Shown here in pieces: positions 12,881 to 24,371 of a DNA stretch of 64,000 nt. Below the pieces are notes generated by a model. It ran no database searches. It had not been told where the DNA came from and saw nothing but the letters and a program-made list of their open reading frames with translations. The DNA comes from Theocolax elegans (lineage: Eukaryota; Arthropoda; Insecta; Hymenoptera; Cerocephalidae), in contig CM047430.1 of the NCBI GenBank assembly GCA_026168455.1, positions 7,682,007 through 7,746,006 of the forward strand, read 5' to 3'. Within the stretch, counting starts at the first letter, position 1, and each line of letters starts with the position of its first letter. The position numbers were made by a program, and so were the translations under genes.

Positions 12881-12887
12881 TTCCGTT
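12848..12887. repeat. (TA)n microsatellite
   Basis: A pure AT dinucleotide tract. The following stretch to 13110 is AT-rich and I see nothing in it. Confidence 0.95.
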
Positions 12888-13111
12888 CTTCGGTCCATCC
12901 TCTTCTCCAGTGTGGTGGATATATATAAATACAGAAATTGTGTTCTTAAAATATTTTTTCTGTCGTTTAATTATGGTAATCAATTTATTTAGTCTATATC
13001 TATATTAATATAATAAAAGTGTTTTTGGAATTTTTTATTGTCGATTACAGCTAACATACTTTTTCAAAAATTGGAAATGTTTTATTATTCATACTTTTAT
13101 GACTCTTGATA

Positions 13112-13515
13112 TTATATATATATCTCTCTATAATATATAAATATTTCGCCGCCGCCGCCGCCGCCGCCGCCGTGTCTAAGAATTCAGAATTCAACATATA
13201 TATATATGTTTTATATATATATGTCATATATATGTTATATATATGTTATATATATATGTCATATATATGTTGTATATATATATATGTTATATATATGTTA
13301 TATATATATATGTTATATATATATGTCATATATATATGTTATATATATATGTTATATATATATGTCATATATATGTTATATATATATATATATGTTATAT
13401 ATATATATATATATATATGTTATATCTCTCTATAATATATAAATATTTCGCCGCCGCCGCCGCCTCCGCCGTGTCTAAGAATTCAGAATTCAACATATAT
13501 ATATATATATATATA
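13112..13515. repeat. Compound TA-rich microsatellite with duplicated GCC cassette
   Basis: A cassette with TATAAATATTTC, a (GCC)n run and TGTCTAAGAATTCAGAATTC occurs at about 13130-13200 and again at about 13432-13497. Between and around these are long ATATATGTTATATATATGTC-type arrays. Open frames rich in Tyr/Ile/Met or Ala here come from simple sequence. Confidence 0.9.
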
Positions 13516-14012
13516 CATGGTGTCCCAAAAGTATGGACACACCTGAATATCTCGGAAAATAAGGGTGCTAGGAAAAAAACTTTCAATATAAAAGCTTTAG
13601 GAAATCAAACGATGCATCTGATGGTGACCTTCAATTTGACTTTAAGCTTGACCTTCAAGGTTATTTGAAGGTCAAAGAGATTTTTTTAAATGGGAACCCT
13701 TATTTTTGACACCGGATTCAGAAAGAGCGAAAAATTTTACGTCCAAAGCAATGGTTTTCAATTTGTTAGAATGACCTTCAAAAGGTAAAATGAAGGTTAA
13801 ATATTGAAAAATCGTAAACAAGCTATTTTCTTAGAACTTTCTCGGATTTGTGGGCGAATAAATGTCAGAGTAGATTTTGGGATTAACAACCTTGAGTATC
13901 TCGACCTTGGAGTTGATTTTCAAGGTCATTCAAAGGTCAAAGTAAATTTTTTATGGTCAGCCTTATTTCTGACACCGGATTCAAAGAGAGCGGAAAACGT
14001 AATGCCAGAAAT
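13516..14012 (+). repeat. Left terminal inverted repeat
   Basis: Pairs with 17946-18436 in inverted orientation with scattered differences. It is studded with AAGGTCA/TGACCTT half-sites in both orientations (for example near 13637, 13650, 13668, 13770 and 13930). Such repeated motifs inside a TIR could be transposase-binding sites; that role is inferred. The 81-codon frame over this block is not a gene. Confidence 0.85.
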
Positions 14013-14100
14013 GAGTCGCCTTGCCTCTCACGATGGGATGCTTGCTTAACGTGATTCTCCTTTGTCTCTCACGATGGAATGCTTAAGTAAAAAAGTATAA

Positions 14101-15812
14101 CTAAAAAATTTGCAAAATTGGAAAATTTGCAAAATAAAAATTTGCAAAATTGGAAATTTGCAAAATAAAAATTTGCAAAATTGGAAATTTGCCAAAAATA
14201 AAAATTTTGCAAAATTGGAAAATTGCAAACTACAAAATTTGCAAAATTGGAAATTTGACAAAAATAAAAATTTGCAAAATGGAAAATTGCAAAAATAAAA
14301 AATTTGCAACAATTGGAAAATTTGCAAAAATAAAAAATTTGCAAAATTGGAAAATTGCAAAAATAAAAATTTGCAAACTTGAAAATTTGCAAAATAAAAT
14401 TTGCAAAAATTAAAAATTTGCAAAAATAAAAAATTTGCAAATTTGCAAAATTGGAAAATTTGCAAAATTGGAAAATTTGCAAAATTGGAAAATTTGCAAA
14501 AATAAAAAATTTGCAAAATTGGAAAATTTGCAAAAATAAAAAATTTGCAAAATTGGAAAATTTGCAAAATTGGAAAATTTGCAAAAATAAAAAATTTGCA
14601 AAATTGGAAAATTTGCAAAAATAAAAAATTTGCAAAATTGGAAAATTTGCAAAATTGGAAAATTTGCAAAAATAAAAAATTTGCAAAATTGGAAAATTTG
14701 CAAAAATAAAAAATTTGCAAAATTGGAAAATTTGCAAAAATAAAAAATTTGCAAAATTGGAAAATTTGCAAAATTGGAAAATTTGCAAAATTGGAAAATT
14801 TGCAAAATTGGAAAATTTGCAAAATTGGAAAATTTGCAAAATTGGAAAATTTGCAAAATTGGAAAATTTGCAAAATTGGAAAATTTGCAAAATTGGAAAA
14901 TTTGCAAAATTGGAAAATTTGCAAAATTGGAAAATTTGCAAAATTGGAAAATTTGCAAAATTGGAAAATTTGCAAAATTGGAAAATTTGCAAAATTGGAA
15001 AATTTGCAAAATTGGAAAATTTGCAAAATTGGAAAATTTGCAAAATTGGAAAATTTGCAAAATTGGAAAATTTGCAAAATTGGAAAATTTGCAAAATTGG
15101 AAAATTTGCAAAATTGGAAAATTTGCAAAATTGGAAAATTTGCAAAATTGGAAAATTTGCAAAATTGGAAAATTTGCAAAATTGGAAAATTTGCAAAATT
15201 GGAAAATTTGCAAAATTGGAAAATTTGCAAAATTGGAAAATTTGCAAAATTGGAAAATTTGCAAAAATAAAAAATTTGCAAAATTGGAAAATTTGCAAAA
15301 TTGGAAAATTTGCAAAATTGGAAAATTTGCAAAATTGGAAAATTTGCAAAATTGGAAAATTTGCAAAAATAAAAAATTTGCAAAATTGGAAAATTTGCAA
15401 AATTGGAAAATTTGCAAAATTGGAAAATTTGCAAAATTGGAAAATTTGCAAAAATAAAAAATTTGCAAAATTGGAAAATTTGCAAAAATAAAAAATTTGC
15501 AAAATTGGAAAATTTGCAAAAATAAAAAATTTGCAAAATTGGAAAATTTGCAAAAATAAAAAATTTGCAAAATTGGAAAATTTGCAAAAATAAAAAATTT
15601 GCAAAATTGGAAAATTTGCAAAAATAAAAAATTTGCAAAATTGGAAAATTTGCAAAAATAAAAAATTTGCAAAATTGGAAAATTTGCAAAAATAAAAAAT
15701 TTGCAAAATTGGAAAATTTGCAAAAATAAAAAATTTGCAAAATTGGAAAATTTGCAAAAATGAAAAATTTGCAAAATTCAAAAATTTGCAAAAATGAAAA
15801 ATTTGCAACAAT
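14101..15812. repeat. 17-bp minisatellite, about 100 copies
   Basis: Units of 17 bp, mainly GCAAAATTGGAAAATTT, alternate in blocks with the variant GCAAAAATAAAAAATTT. The centre (about 14750-15260) is almost pure type 1. The flanks mix both types, and the left edge (14101-14410) is degenerate. Neither unit has a stop in most frames, and 17 is not a multiple of 3, so very long overlapping open frames (up to 636 codons) appear on both strands. I treat these as artefacts of the repeat. Confidence 0.95.
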
Positions 15813-16480
15813 GCAAGACAGGCTGGTGTCCTGCCGGTGAAGGCAAGACAGTCTGATCCAACCGGGTAAAATAAGCCCTGGATTTGGGTTTAGCAAGTCA
15901 AATACACAAAAACCACGTACACTCATAAAAAACTGTTTTACTCCGAATCTTACCATTTAAATATGGATTTTATTCACCTTTTTCACGGTTTTTTATAACT
16001 TTAAAAAATTTTTGGGGATGCCAGAGTAAAAGCTACGTTGGATTCGGATTCAGCACGTCAAATACATAAGAATACATAGGTCTCGTTCCCAGAATAGACC
16101 ACTTTATTGAATGCTAGTGTCATTATTATAATAAGACTATAACTAATAAGATTTCGTCAGTTCTAAGGAATAGATAAACACGACTAATTCTAGCAAATTT
16201 ATAAAAAAATAGCAAGATTGCAAATTTGAGAAAATGTTTAAATATGCAATAATGTGCAGATATTCAAACATTTAAGAGTTACACCGGGTTAAAGTTAAAA
16301 TTCTGAGCCCATATTCGTGTACAACAACCCCGAAAACCTCGTGGGTAGTGTTTTCAGTGACTCTGAAAATTTCAACGAACAAGTTTGAATTTGGTCTATT
16401 AAAGCATTCATTCTGTTTTCAATTATTAGTTTTGTTTTACAATTCTCAACTTATTCTTCATTTCTTTTATTCATTTGAAT
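15813..16480 (+). other. Transposase upstream region
   Basis: It contains one copy of the GACAGGCTGGTGTCC motif shared in inverted orientation with the block downstream of the transposase. It also has an imperfect direct repeat (GATTTGGGTTTAGCAAGTCAAA near 15879 and GATTCGGATTCAGCACGTCAAA near 16039). From 16273 onward the sequence is duplicated at 18793. No separate gene is visible. Confidence 0.6.
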
Positions 16481-17558
16481 ATGAATCGTCTTTCAGAACG
16501 TGAAAATAACCATTCTCATGATGAGAGGATGGGGTAACATGGTCAGGTCATATCGTCGAGCTGCGGCTTTATTTAATGCAGAATACCGTTTACCGTTGCA
16601 ACCAGGAATTTCACAAAAAACAGTTGGAAAAACTATTTCTCGTTTTGAGCAAACTGGTAGTGTCAAAGATTGCCCCAAAAGTGGGAGGCTTAAGATTGCG
16701 ACTGATGAAGAAACTTCTTTGAATGTGGCATTATCATTCATTGAAAATCCTGGAACCTCTATCAGGCAAGTATCTCGGGAAACAAATGTTTGTAGGACTT
16801 CCGTTCATAGAATTATGAAACTGTTGAAATTTCATCCATATAAAATCAAATTGGTACAAGAATTAAATGAGGATGATTTTGATCGAAGACTGGAATTTGC
16901 CGAATTAATGATGAACCGTATAGATGCGCGGCAAAATTTTTTAAACGAAATAGTATTTTCCGATGAATGTACTTTTCAGTTAGATGGCAACGTTAATCGT
17001 CACAATTGTAGGTTCTGGGCATCAGAGAATCCACACTGGTTTTTGGAATCACATACACAACATCCACAAAAACTAAATGTTTGGGCAGGTATCATAAACA
17101 ATAGCATAGTAGGGCCGTTTTTTATAGAAGGTAATTTGACAGGAAAAAAGTATCTAAACATGTTAAGGAATGAAATCGTACCTGCGGTTAATGAGATTGT
17201 CGGTGACAATTTTAACACCACTTACTTTCAACAAGATGAGGCGGCCCCTCATTATGCAATAAACGTGCGTAATTATTTAGATGAAACATTTCCAGGACGA
17301 GTAATTGGGCGTAGAGGAACTATTGAGTGGCCACCTCGTTCCCCTGACATGTCGCCACTAGATTATTTTTTATGGGGCTACGTCAAAAACAAAGTGTATG
17401 CTACTAAACCTGCAAACTTGGAGGAATTACGACCACGTATTATTGACACGATACAGGCAATCCCAAATGAAATGATTCAAAGAGCAGTTTCATCATTTTA
17501 TGATCGCATGGGGCATTGTCAACTAAAAAATGCAGGGCATTTCGAGCAAGAACTTTAA
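16481..17558 (+). CDS. Tc1/mariner-superfamily transposase, DD41D type, frameshifted near its start
   Basis: This is a cut-and-paste transposase acting on the flanking TIRs. Numbered from the open frame beginning at 16500, a bipartite helix-turn-helix DNA-binding region covers roughly residues 1-120 and includes RFEQTGSVKDCPKSGR and TSVHRIMKLLKFHPYKI. The catalytic domain has its first Asp at about 155 (VFSDECTF), the second at about 246 (YFQQDEAAPHYA) and the third at about 288 (RSPDMSPLDYFLWG), with 41 residues between the last two. I recognise the N-terminus as the DUF4817 type common in insects. The natural ATG is probably 16481 (MNRLSERE), but that frame ends after 18 codons; a single-base length change near 16497-16503 separates it from the main frame. 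An internal ATG at 16518 would drop only the first few residues. Otherwise the frame is open to the TAA at 17558, so the copy is nearly intact. The similar second copy at 19002 shares the early shift. Confidence 0.88.
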
Positions 17559-17584
17559 ATGGTAACTGACGATTTCTGAAAGAA

Positions 17585-17785
17585 TTTTCATCTTGCCTTC
17601 ACAGGCCAGACACCAGCCTGTCTTGCCTTTAACGGCCGGACACCAGCCTGTCTTGCCTTCACCGGCCGGACATCAGCCTGTCTTGCCTTCACCGGCTAGA
17701 CATCACGTCAATCGTGAGAGGCAAGGGAACTCACGTTAAGCAAGCTCCCCATCGTGAGAGGCAAGGGGACTCACGTTAATCAAGC
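17585..17785. repeat. Short minisatellite and inner inverted-repeat block
   Basis: Three to four units of CAGCCTGTCTTGCCTTCAC plus GGCCGGACAC, then two units of ATCGTGAGAGGCAAGGG with CTCACGTTAA. The second block pairs in inverted orientation with 14020-14090. Confidence 0.8.
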
Positions 17786-17945
17786 ACCCCAAAGGAAACA
17801 GAACTTAGTACGTCCACGTCGTTGTTTCTGGGTAGCGCTAAAAGTAAGGTTAGTAAATTTACGACAATAGTTTCTAAGTGTTTATGAAATTTAACCTTCA
17901 ATTAACTTTCTCATGTTCACAACGGAAAACTGTAAAATATCAATT

Positions 17946-18436
17946 CTGGTATTACGTTTTCCGCTCTCTTTGAATCCGGTGTCAGAAATAAGGCTGTCCA
18001 TAAAAAATTTACTTTGACCTTTGAATGACCTTGAAAATTAACTCCAAGGTCGAGATACTCAAGGTTGTTAATCCCAAAATCTACTCTGACATTTATTCGC
18101 CCACAAATCCGAAAAAGTTCAAAGAAAATAGCTTGTTTACGATTTTTCAATATTTAACCTTCATTTTACCTTTTGAAGGTCATTCTAACAAATTAAAAAC
18201 CATCGCTTTGGACGTAAAATTTTTCGCTCTTTCTGAATCCGGTGTCAAAAATAGGGGTTCCCATTTAAAAAAATCTCTTTGACCTTCAAATAACCTTGAA
18301 GGTCAAGCTTAAGGTCAAATTGAAGGTCACCATCAGATGCATCGTTTGATTTCCTAAAGCTTTATATTGAACGTTTTTTTCCTAGCACCCTTATTTCCGA
18401 GATATTCAGGTGTGTCCATACTTTTGGGACAACCTG
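17946..18436 (-). repeat. Right terminal inverted repeat
   Basis: The inverse of 13516-14012, ending CTTTTGGGACAACCTG next to TA. Open frames on either strand here mirror those of the left TIR and are not genes. Confidence 0.85.
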
Positions 18437-18564
18437 TATATGTTTTATATATATGTCATTATATGTTATATATATGTCATATATATATGTTATATATGTT
18501 ATATATATGTTATATATATATGTCATATATATATAAGTTATATATATATGTCATATATATATAT

Positions 18565-18596
<32 letters not shown>
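18437..18596. repeat. TA/TG microsatellite
   Basis: TATATATGTCATATATATGT arrays followed by a (GT)n run at about 18567-18595. A similar tract follows the duplicate TIR at about 20945-21112. Confidence 0.9.
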
Positions 18597-18597
<1 letters not shown>

Positions 18598-18792
18598 CAT
18601 ACACTTTTCCAAATATCCATATGTGATATATACAATGGGTTAAAAATTAAATATACATTAATTATTGCATTTTTAAGATAATTCTATTATAATAGTAATG
18701 GAAAAAGAAATTCAAAATTTAACAGTGACAAAATTAATACAAAATTTATTTATTTAAGAAGAAAGTTTTATTACTTTTAAAGTACAAAATAT

Positions 18793-21311
18793 TAAGAGTT
18801 ACACCGGGTACCCAGTTAAAATTCTGAGCCCATATTCGTGTACAACAACCCCGAAAACCTCGTGGGTAGTGTTTTCAGTGACTCTGAAAATTTCAACGAA
18901 CAAGTTTGAATTTGGTCTATTAAAGCATTCATTCTGTTTTCAATTATTAGTTTTGTTTTACAATTCTCAACTTATTCTTCATTTCTTTTATTCATTTGAA
19001 TATGAATCGTCTTTCAGAACGTGAAAATAACCATTCTCATGATGAGAGGATGGGGTAACATGGTCAGGTCATATCGTCGAGCTGCGGCTTTATTTAATGC
19101 AGAATACCGTTTACCGTTGCAACCAGGAATTTCACAAAAACAGTTGGAAAAACTATTTCTCGTTTTGAGCAAACTGGTAGTGTCAAAGATTGCCCCAAAA
19201 GTGGGAGGCTTAAGATTGCGACTGATGAAGAAACTTCTTTGAATGTGGCCTTATCATTCATTGAAAATCCTGGAACCTCTATCAGGCAAGTATCTCGGAA
19301 ACAAATGTTTGTAGGACTTCCGTTCATAGAATATGAAACTGTTGAAATTTCATCCATATAAATCAAATTGGTACAAGAATTAAATGAGGATGATTTTGAT
19401 CGAAGACTGGAATTTGCCGAATTAATGATGAACCGTATAGATGCGCGGCAAAATTTTTTTAACGAATAGTATTTCGATGAATGTACTTTTCAGTTAGATG
19501 GCAACGTTAATCGTCACAATTGTAGGTTCTGGGCATCAGAGAATCCCCACTGGTTTTTGGAATCACATACACAACATCCACAAAAACTAATGTTTGGGCA
19601 GGTATCATAAACAATAGCATAGTAGGGCCGTTTTTTATAGAAGGTAATTTGACAGGAAAAAAGTATCTAAACATGTTAAGGAATGAAATCGTACCTGCGG
19701 TAATGAGATTGTCGGTGACAATTTTAACACCACTTACTTTCAACAAGATGAGGCCGGCCCCTCATTATGCAATAAACGTGCGTAATTATTTAGATGAAAC
19801 ATTTCCAGGACGAGTAATTGGGCGTAGAGGAACTATTGAGTGGCCACCTCGTTCCCTGACATGTCGCCACTAGATTATTTTTTATGGGGCTACGTCAAAA
19901 ACAAAGTGTATGCTTATAAACCTGCAAACTTGGAGGAATTACGACCACGTATTATTGACACGATACAGGCAATCCCAAATGAAATGATTCAAAGAGCAGT
20001 TTCATCATTTTATGATCGCATGGGGCATTGTCAACTAAAAATGCAGGGCATTTCGAGCAAGAACTTTAAATGGTAACTGACGATTTCTGAAAGAATTTTC
20101 ATCTTGCCTTCACAGGCCAGACACCAGCCTGTCTTGCCTTTAACGGCCGGACACCAGCCTGTCTTGCCTTCACCGGCCGGACATCAGCCTGTCTTGCCTT
20201 CACGGCTAGACATCACGTCAATCGTGAGAGGCAAGGGAACTCACGTTAAGCAAGCTCCCCATCGTGAGAGGCAAGGGGACTCACGTTAATCAAGCACCCC
20301 AAGGAAACAGAACTTAGTACGTCCACGTCGTTGTTTCTGGGTAGCGCTAAAAGTAAGGTTAGTAAATTTACGACAATAGTTTCTAAGTGTTTATGAAATT
20401 TAACCTTCAATTAACTTTCATCGTTCACAACGGAAAACTGTAAAATATCAATTCTGGTATTACGTTTTCCGCTCTCTTTGAATCCGGTGTCAGAAATAAG
20501 GCTGTCCATAAAAAATTTACTTTGACCTTTGAATGACCTTGAAAATTAACTCCAAGGTCGAGATACTCAAGGTTGTTAATCCCAAAATCTACTCTGACAT
20601 TTATTCGCCCACAAATCCGAAAAAGTTCAAAGAAAATAGCTTGTTTACGATTTTTCAATATTTAACCTTCATTTTACCTTTTGAAGGTCATTCTAACAAA
20701 TTAAAAACCATCGCTTTTGGACGTAAATTTTTCGCTCTTTCTGAATCCGGTGTCAAAAATAGGGGTTCCCATTTAAAAAAATCTCTTTGACCTTCAAATA
20801 ACCTTGAAGGTCAAGCTTAAGGTCAAATTGAAGGTCACCATCAGATGCATCGTTTGATTTCCTAAAGCTTTTATATTGAACGTTTTTTTCCTAGCACCCT
20901 TATTTTCCGAGATATTCAGGTGTGTCCATACTTTTGGGACAACCTGTATATGTTTTATATATATATGTCATATATATGTTATATATATGTCATACTATAT
21001 ATGTTATATATATGTTATATATAATGTTATATATTATGTCATATATATATAAGTTATATATATGTCATATATATAATATAAGTGGTGTGTGTGTGTGTGT
21101 GTGTGTGTGGTGAACATACACTTTTCCAAATATCCATATGTGATATATACAATGGTTAAAAATTAAATATACATTAATTATTGCATTTTTAAGATAATTC
21201 TATTATAAATAGTAATGGAAAAAGAAAATTCAAAATTTAACAGTGACAAAATTAATACAAAAATTTATTTATTTAAGAAGAAAGTTTTATTACTTTTAAA
21301 GTACAAAATAT
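18793..21311 (+). repeat. Tandem duplicate of 16273-18792
   Basis: About 2,520 bp starting TAAGAGTTACACCGGGT repeats in direct orientation, joined head to tail at the shared ACAAAATAT/TAA. It includes the transposase, the minisatellite, the right TIR (about 20463-20944) and 360 bp of flanking DNA, but not the left TIR or the 17-bp minisatellite. Differences from the first copy are mostly single-base indels, many in short homopolymers. Confidence 0.9.
19002..20069 (+). pseudogene. Frameshifted duplicate of the DD41D transposase
   Basis: It aligns end to end with 16481-17558 but is broken by many one- or two-base indels. Examples are a lost A in the run near 19135, a lost G near 19299, changes near 19460-19475, a lost T near 19701, an extra C near 19754 and a lost C near 19854. 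The reading frame therefore scatters into 60-90-codon pieces. The catalytic-motif regions remain recognisable (around 19477, 19745 and 19858). It could not make a working transposase as written. The indel-heavy difference pattern may partly reflect sequencing error. Confidence 0.9.
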
Positions 21312-21897
21312 TAATGACATAGAACTTTTAGCGATGATCCTTCGTCATTGAATAAATTTATTTTAGGAGGCAAAGTTTTATTTAGATCCGCTTAAAATAC
21401 TCCAAAATTTTAATAAGTTTTACTAAATACTACAATTAAGTACATGCACTTTACTATTTTTGGTAAGTTAATTTTTTATTAACATTTATAATTATTAAAA
21501 TAAAATTTAAGCTTTATAAGAATTCATATAGTTTAAAATTTACAGTTAACATTTAATATGTCTCTATTATTTTATTATTTTTATTCTGATTTCATTACAC
21601 TAAAGTTTGGTAAAAACTTTTATTTATAAATTATAATCATATTAAAAAAAAATTAAATTTTTGGTATAAAACCAAAGCACTGTAGCAATACCTCCAAGGT
21701 GTTGTGTGAAACTGTTTAATTTTTAAGGCGATATAAATAGTTTGCCCGCCGTTCGGTATAAGATTTCAGGGTTCTAATATATGCCGCTGTGTATAAAAAT
21801 TTTTCACTCCCCTTATATGGGCATACATATATATATGTAGTGAGTCCATAGTACATACATAGATACATATATATTTATATATATATATATATATATA

Positions 21898-22622
21898 TGG
21901 GGTATTGCACGTGAAGTGGTCCGATCAAAATTTTACAATGAGTAAATTTTGGGTACACATTCCAAATGTTTTTCAGAATAAAGAAAAAAATTTTTAGGTA
22001 CTTGGAATCTTATTTTGGTTATTCTAACCTCAAAAAGTGGATTTTTCCAAGTTTTTTTTCAATACCAGCTGGGTTTACCACTATATTTTACCACTATAAT
22101 TTTTACTATAGAACATTATATGTAACATTCGTTGCTAATTGTGTCTGGAATTTATTCTTCTGGGTTAGAATTTATAATTTCAAAGTGAATGTTATATAAA
22201 CTACATGTCAATATTCAATTTGAAAAAAGTGCAAGGCCGCCACAATTGATTTTTTTATACAAAAAGCCTAAAAGGAAGCTTGGAGCAATACCTTTCAAAT
22301 AGTTTGTAGCATTTTTATGGCCTTCAGTTCTGTAAAAAAGTTATGATAATTTAAAAAAACACGAAATTTTTTTTTAAATTCAAATGGGAATTATCATGTC
22401 GTTTTTGTGAATTTTTTCTCTTTCTTTAAATTATCATAACTTTTTACAGAACTGAAGGCCATAAAAATGGTACAGACTATTTGAAAGGTATTGCTCCAAG
22501 CTTTCTTTCAAACTTTTGGATAAAAAATCAATTGTAGCGCACTTACACCTTTTTTAAGTTGAATATTGGCATGTATTTTATATAACATTTACATTGAAAT
22601 TAGAAATTCTAACCCAGAAGTG
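21898..22622. mobile_element. Foldback element, right arm truncated (copy 1)
   Basis: Begins GGGGTATTGCACGTGAAGTG after a TA tract and is clearly related to the element at 2487. The left arm is intact to about 22375. The right arm stops at TCTAACCCAGAAG and is replaced by a (GT)n tract, about 250 bp short of a full arm. Confidence 0.8.
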
Positions 22623-23617
22623 TGTGTGTGTGTATGTGTGTGCGTGTGTGTGTGTACGTGTTATTTGTTTTTTTCAAGAATAGATAATATATGTATTTTT
22701 TCCGTGCGCAAAAAAAGTTAAGAATATAACTTGAAAGAATGTGTATTAGTTTACTTATTCCTGATAAAACTCATAAAATAAAAACGGACCTAAAATTTAA
22801 TGTAATGTTTTTAAAAATATGCACAATTTTTCGAAGATAAAATAATATTAATCAAGTATAACATACACTTTTCCAAATATCTATATGTGAAATATACAAT
22901 AAATTAAAAATTAAATACATTAATTATTGCATTTTTAAGATAATTCTATTATAAACAGTAATGGCAAAAGAAAATTCAAATTTTAACAATGGCAAAATTA
23001 ATACAAAAATTTATTTATTTAAGAAGAAAGTTTTATTACTTTTAAAGTACAAAATATTAATGACATAGAACTTTTAGCGATGATCCTTCGTCATTGAATA
23101 AATTTATTTTAGGAGGTAAAGTTTTATTTAGATCCGCTTAAAATACTCCAAAATTTTAATAAGTTTTACTAAATACTACAATTAAGTACATGCACTTTAC
23201 TATTTTTGGTAAGTTAATTTTTTATTAACATTTATAATTATTAAAATAAAATTTAAGCTTTATAAGAATTCATATAGTTTAAAATTTACAGTTAACATTT
23301 AATATGTCTCTATTATTTTTATTATTTTTATTCTGATTTCATTACACTAAAGTTTGGTAAAAACTTTTATTTATAAATTATAATCGTATTAAAAAAAAAT
23401 TAAATTTTTGGTATAAAACCAAAGCACTATAGCAATACCTCCAAGGTGTTGTGTGAAACTGTTTAATTTTTAAGGCGATATAAATAGTTTGCCGCCGTTC
23501 GGTATAAGATTTCAGGGTTCTAATATATGCCGCTGTGTATAAAAATTTTTCACTCCCCTTATATGGGCATACATATATATATGTAGTGAGTCCATAGTAC
23601 ATACATAGATACATATA

Positions 23618-23647
<30 letters not shown>

Positions 23648-23648
<1 letters not shown>

Positions 23649-24371
23649 GGGGTATTGCACGTGAAGTGGTCCGATCAAAATTTTACAATGAGTAAAATTT
23701 TGGGTACACATTCCAAATGTTTTTCAGAATAAAGAAAAATATTTTTAGGTATTGGAATCTTATTTTGGTTATTCTAACCTCAAAAAGTGGATTTTTCCAA
23801 GTTTTTTTCAATACCAGCTGGGTTTACCACTATATTTTACCACTATAATTTTTACTATAGAACATTATATGTAACATTCGTTGCTAATTGTGTCTGGAAT
23901 TTATTCTTCTGGGTTAGAATTTATAATTTCAAAGTGAATGTTATATAAACTACATGTCAATATTCAATTTGAAAAAAGTGCAAGGCCGCCACAATTGATT
24001 TTTTTATACAAAAAGCCTAAAAGGAAGCTTGGAGCAATACCTTTCAAATAGTCTGTAGCATTTTTATGGCCTTCAGTTCTGTAAAAAAGTTATGATAATT
24101 TAAAAAACACGAAATTTTTTTTTTAAATTAAATGGGAATTATCATGTCGTTTTTTGTGAATTTTTTCTCTTTCTTTAAATTATCATAACTTTTTACAGAA
24201 CTGAAGGCCATAAAAATGGTACAGACTATTTGAAAGGTATTGCTCCAAGCTTTCTTTCAAACTTTTGGATAAAAAATCAATTGTAGCGCACTTACACCTT
24301 TTTTAAGTTGAATATTGGCATGTATTTTATATAACATTTACATTGAAATTAGAAATTCTAACCCAGAAGTG
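23648..24371. mobile_element. Foldback element, right arm truncated (copy 2)
   Basis: Identical in layout to the copy at 21898 and truncated at the same TCTAACCCAGAAG/GTGTGTG point. The two copies were therefore multiplied by tandem duplication and did not insert separately. Confidence 0.8.

Larger units (their letters stand above)
13516..18436 (+). mobile_element. 4.9-kb Tc1/mariner-type transposon with long TIRs
   Basis: The ends read CATGGTGTCCCAAAAGTATG at 13516 and the inverse, CATACTTTTGGGACAACCTG, ending at 18436, each bordered by TA (13514-13515 and 18437-18438), the classic Tc1/mariner target. The inverted similarity continues for about 0.5 kb (13516-14012 against 17946-18436) and resumes in an inner block (about 14020-14090 against 17710-17785). 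Inside, from left to right: a large 17-bp minisatellite, the transposase gene, and a short CAGCCTGTCTTGCCTTCAC minisatellite. It is much longer than a usual 1.3-2-kb mariner because of the long TIRs and the minisatellite. Confidence 0.85.

Noticed and set aside
13106..13668. Tyr/Ile/Met-rich and Ala-rich open frames
   Set aside because: Direct translation of TA and GCC simple repeats.
14046..15956. 636-codon minus-strand open frame and its overlapping companions on both strands
   Set aside because: All arise from the 17-bp minisatellite that lacks stops. Protein sequence is a monotonous repeat in several frames at once.
17917..18282. Frames of 77-85 codons in the transposon TIRs
   Set aside because: The same frames recur wherever the TIR is copied; they reflect the repeat and not a gene.
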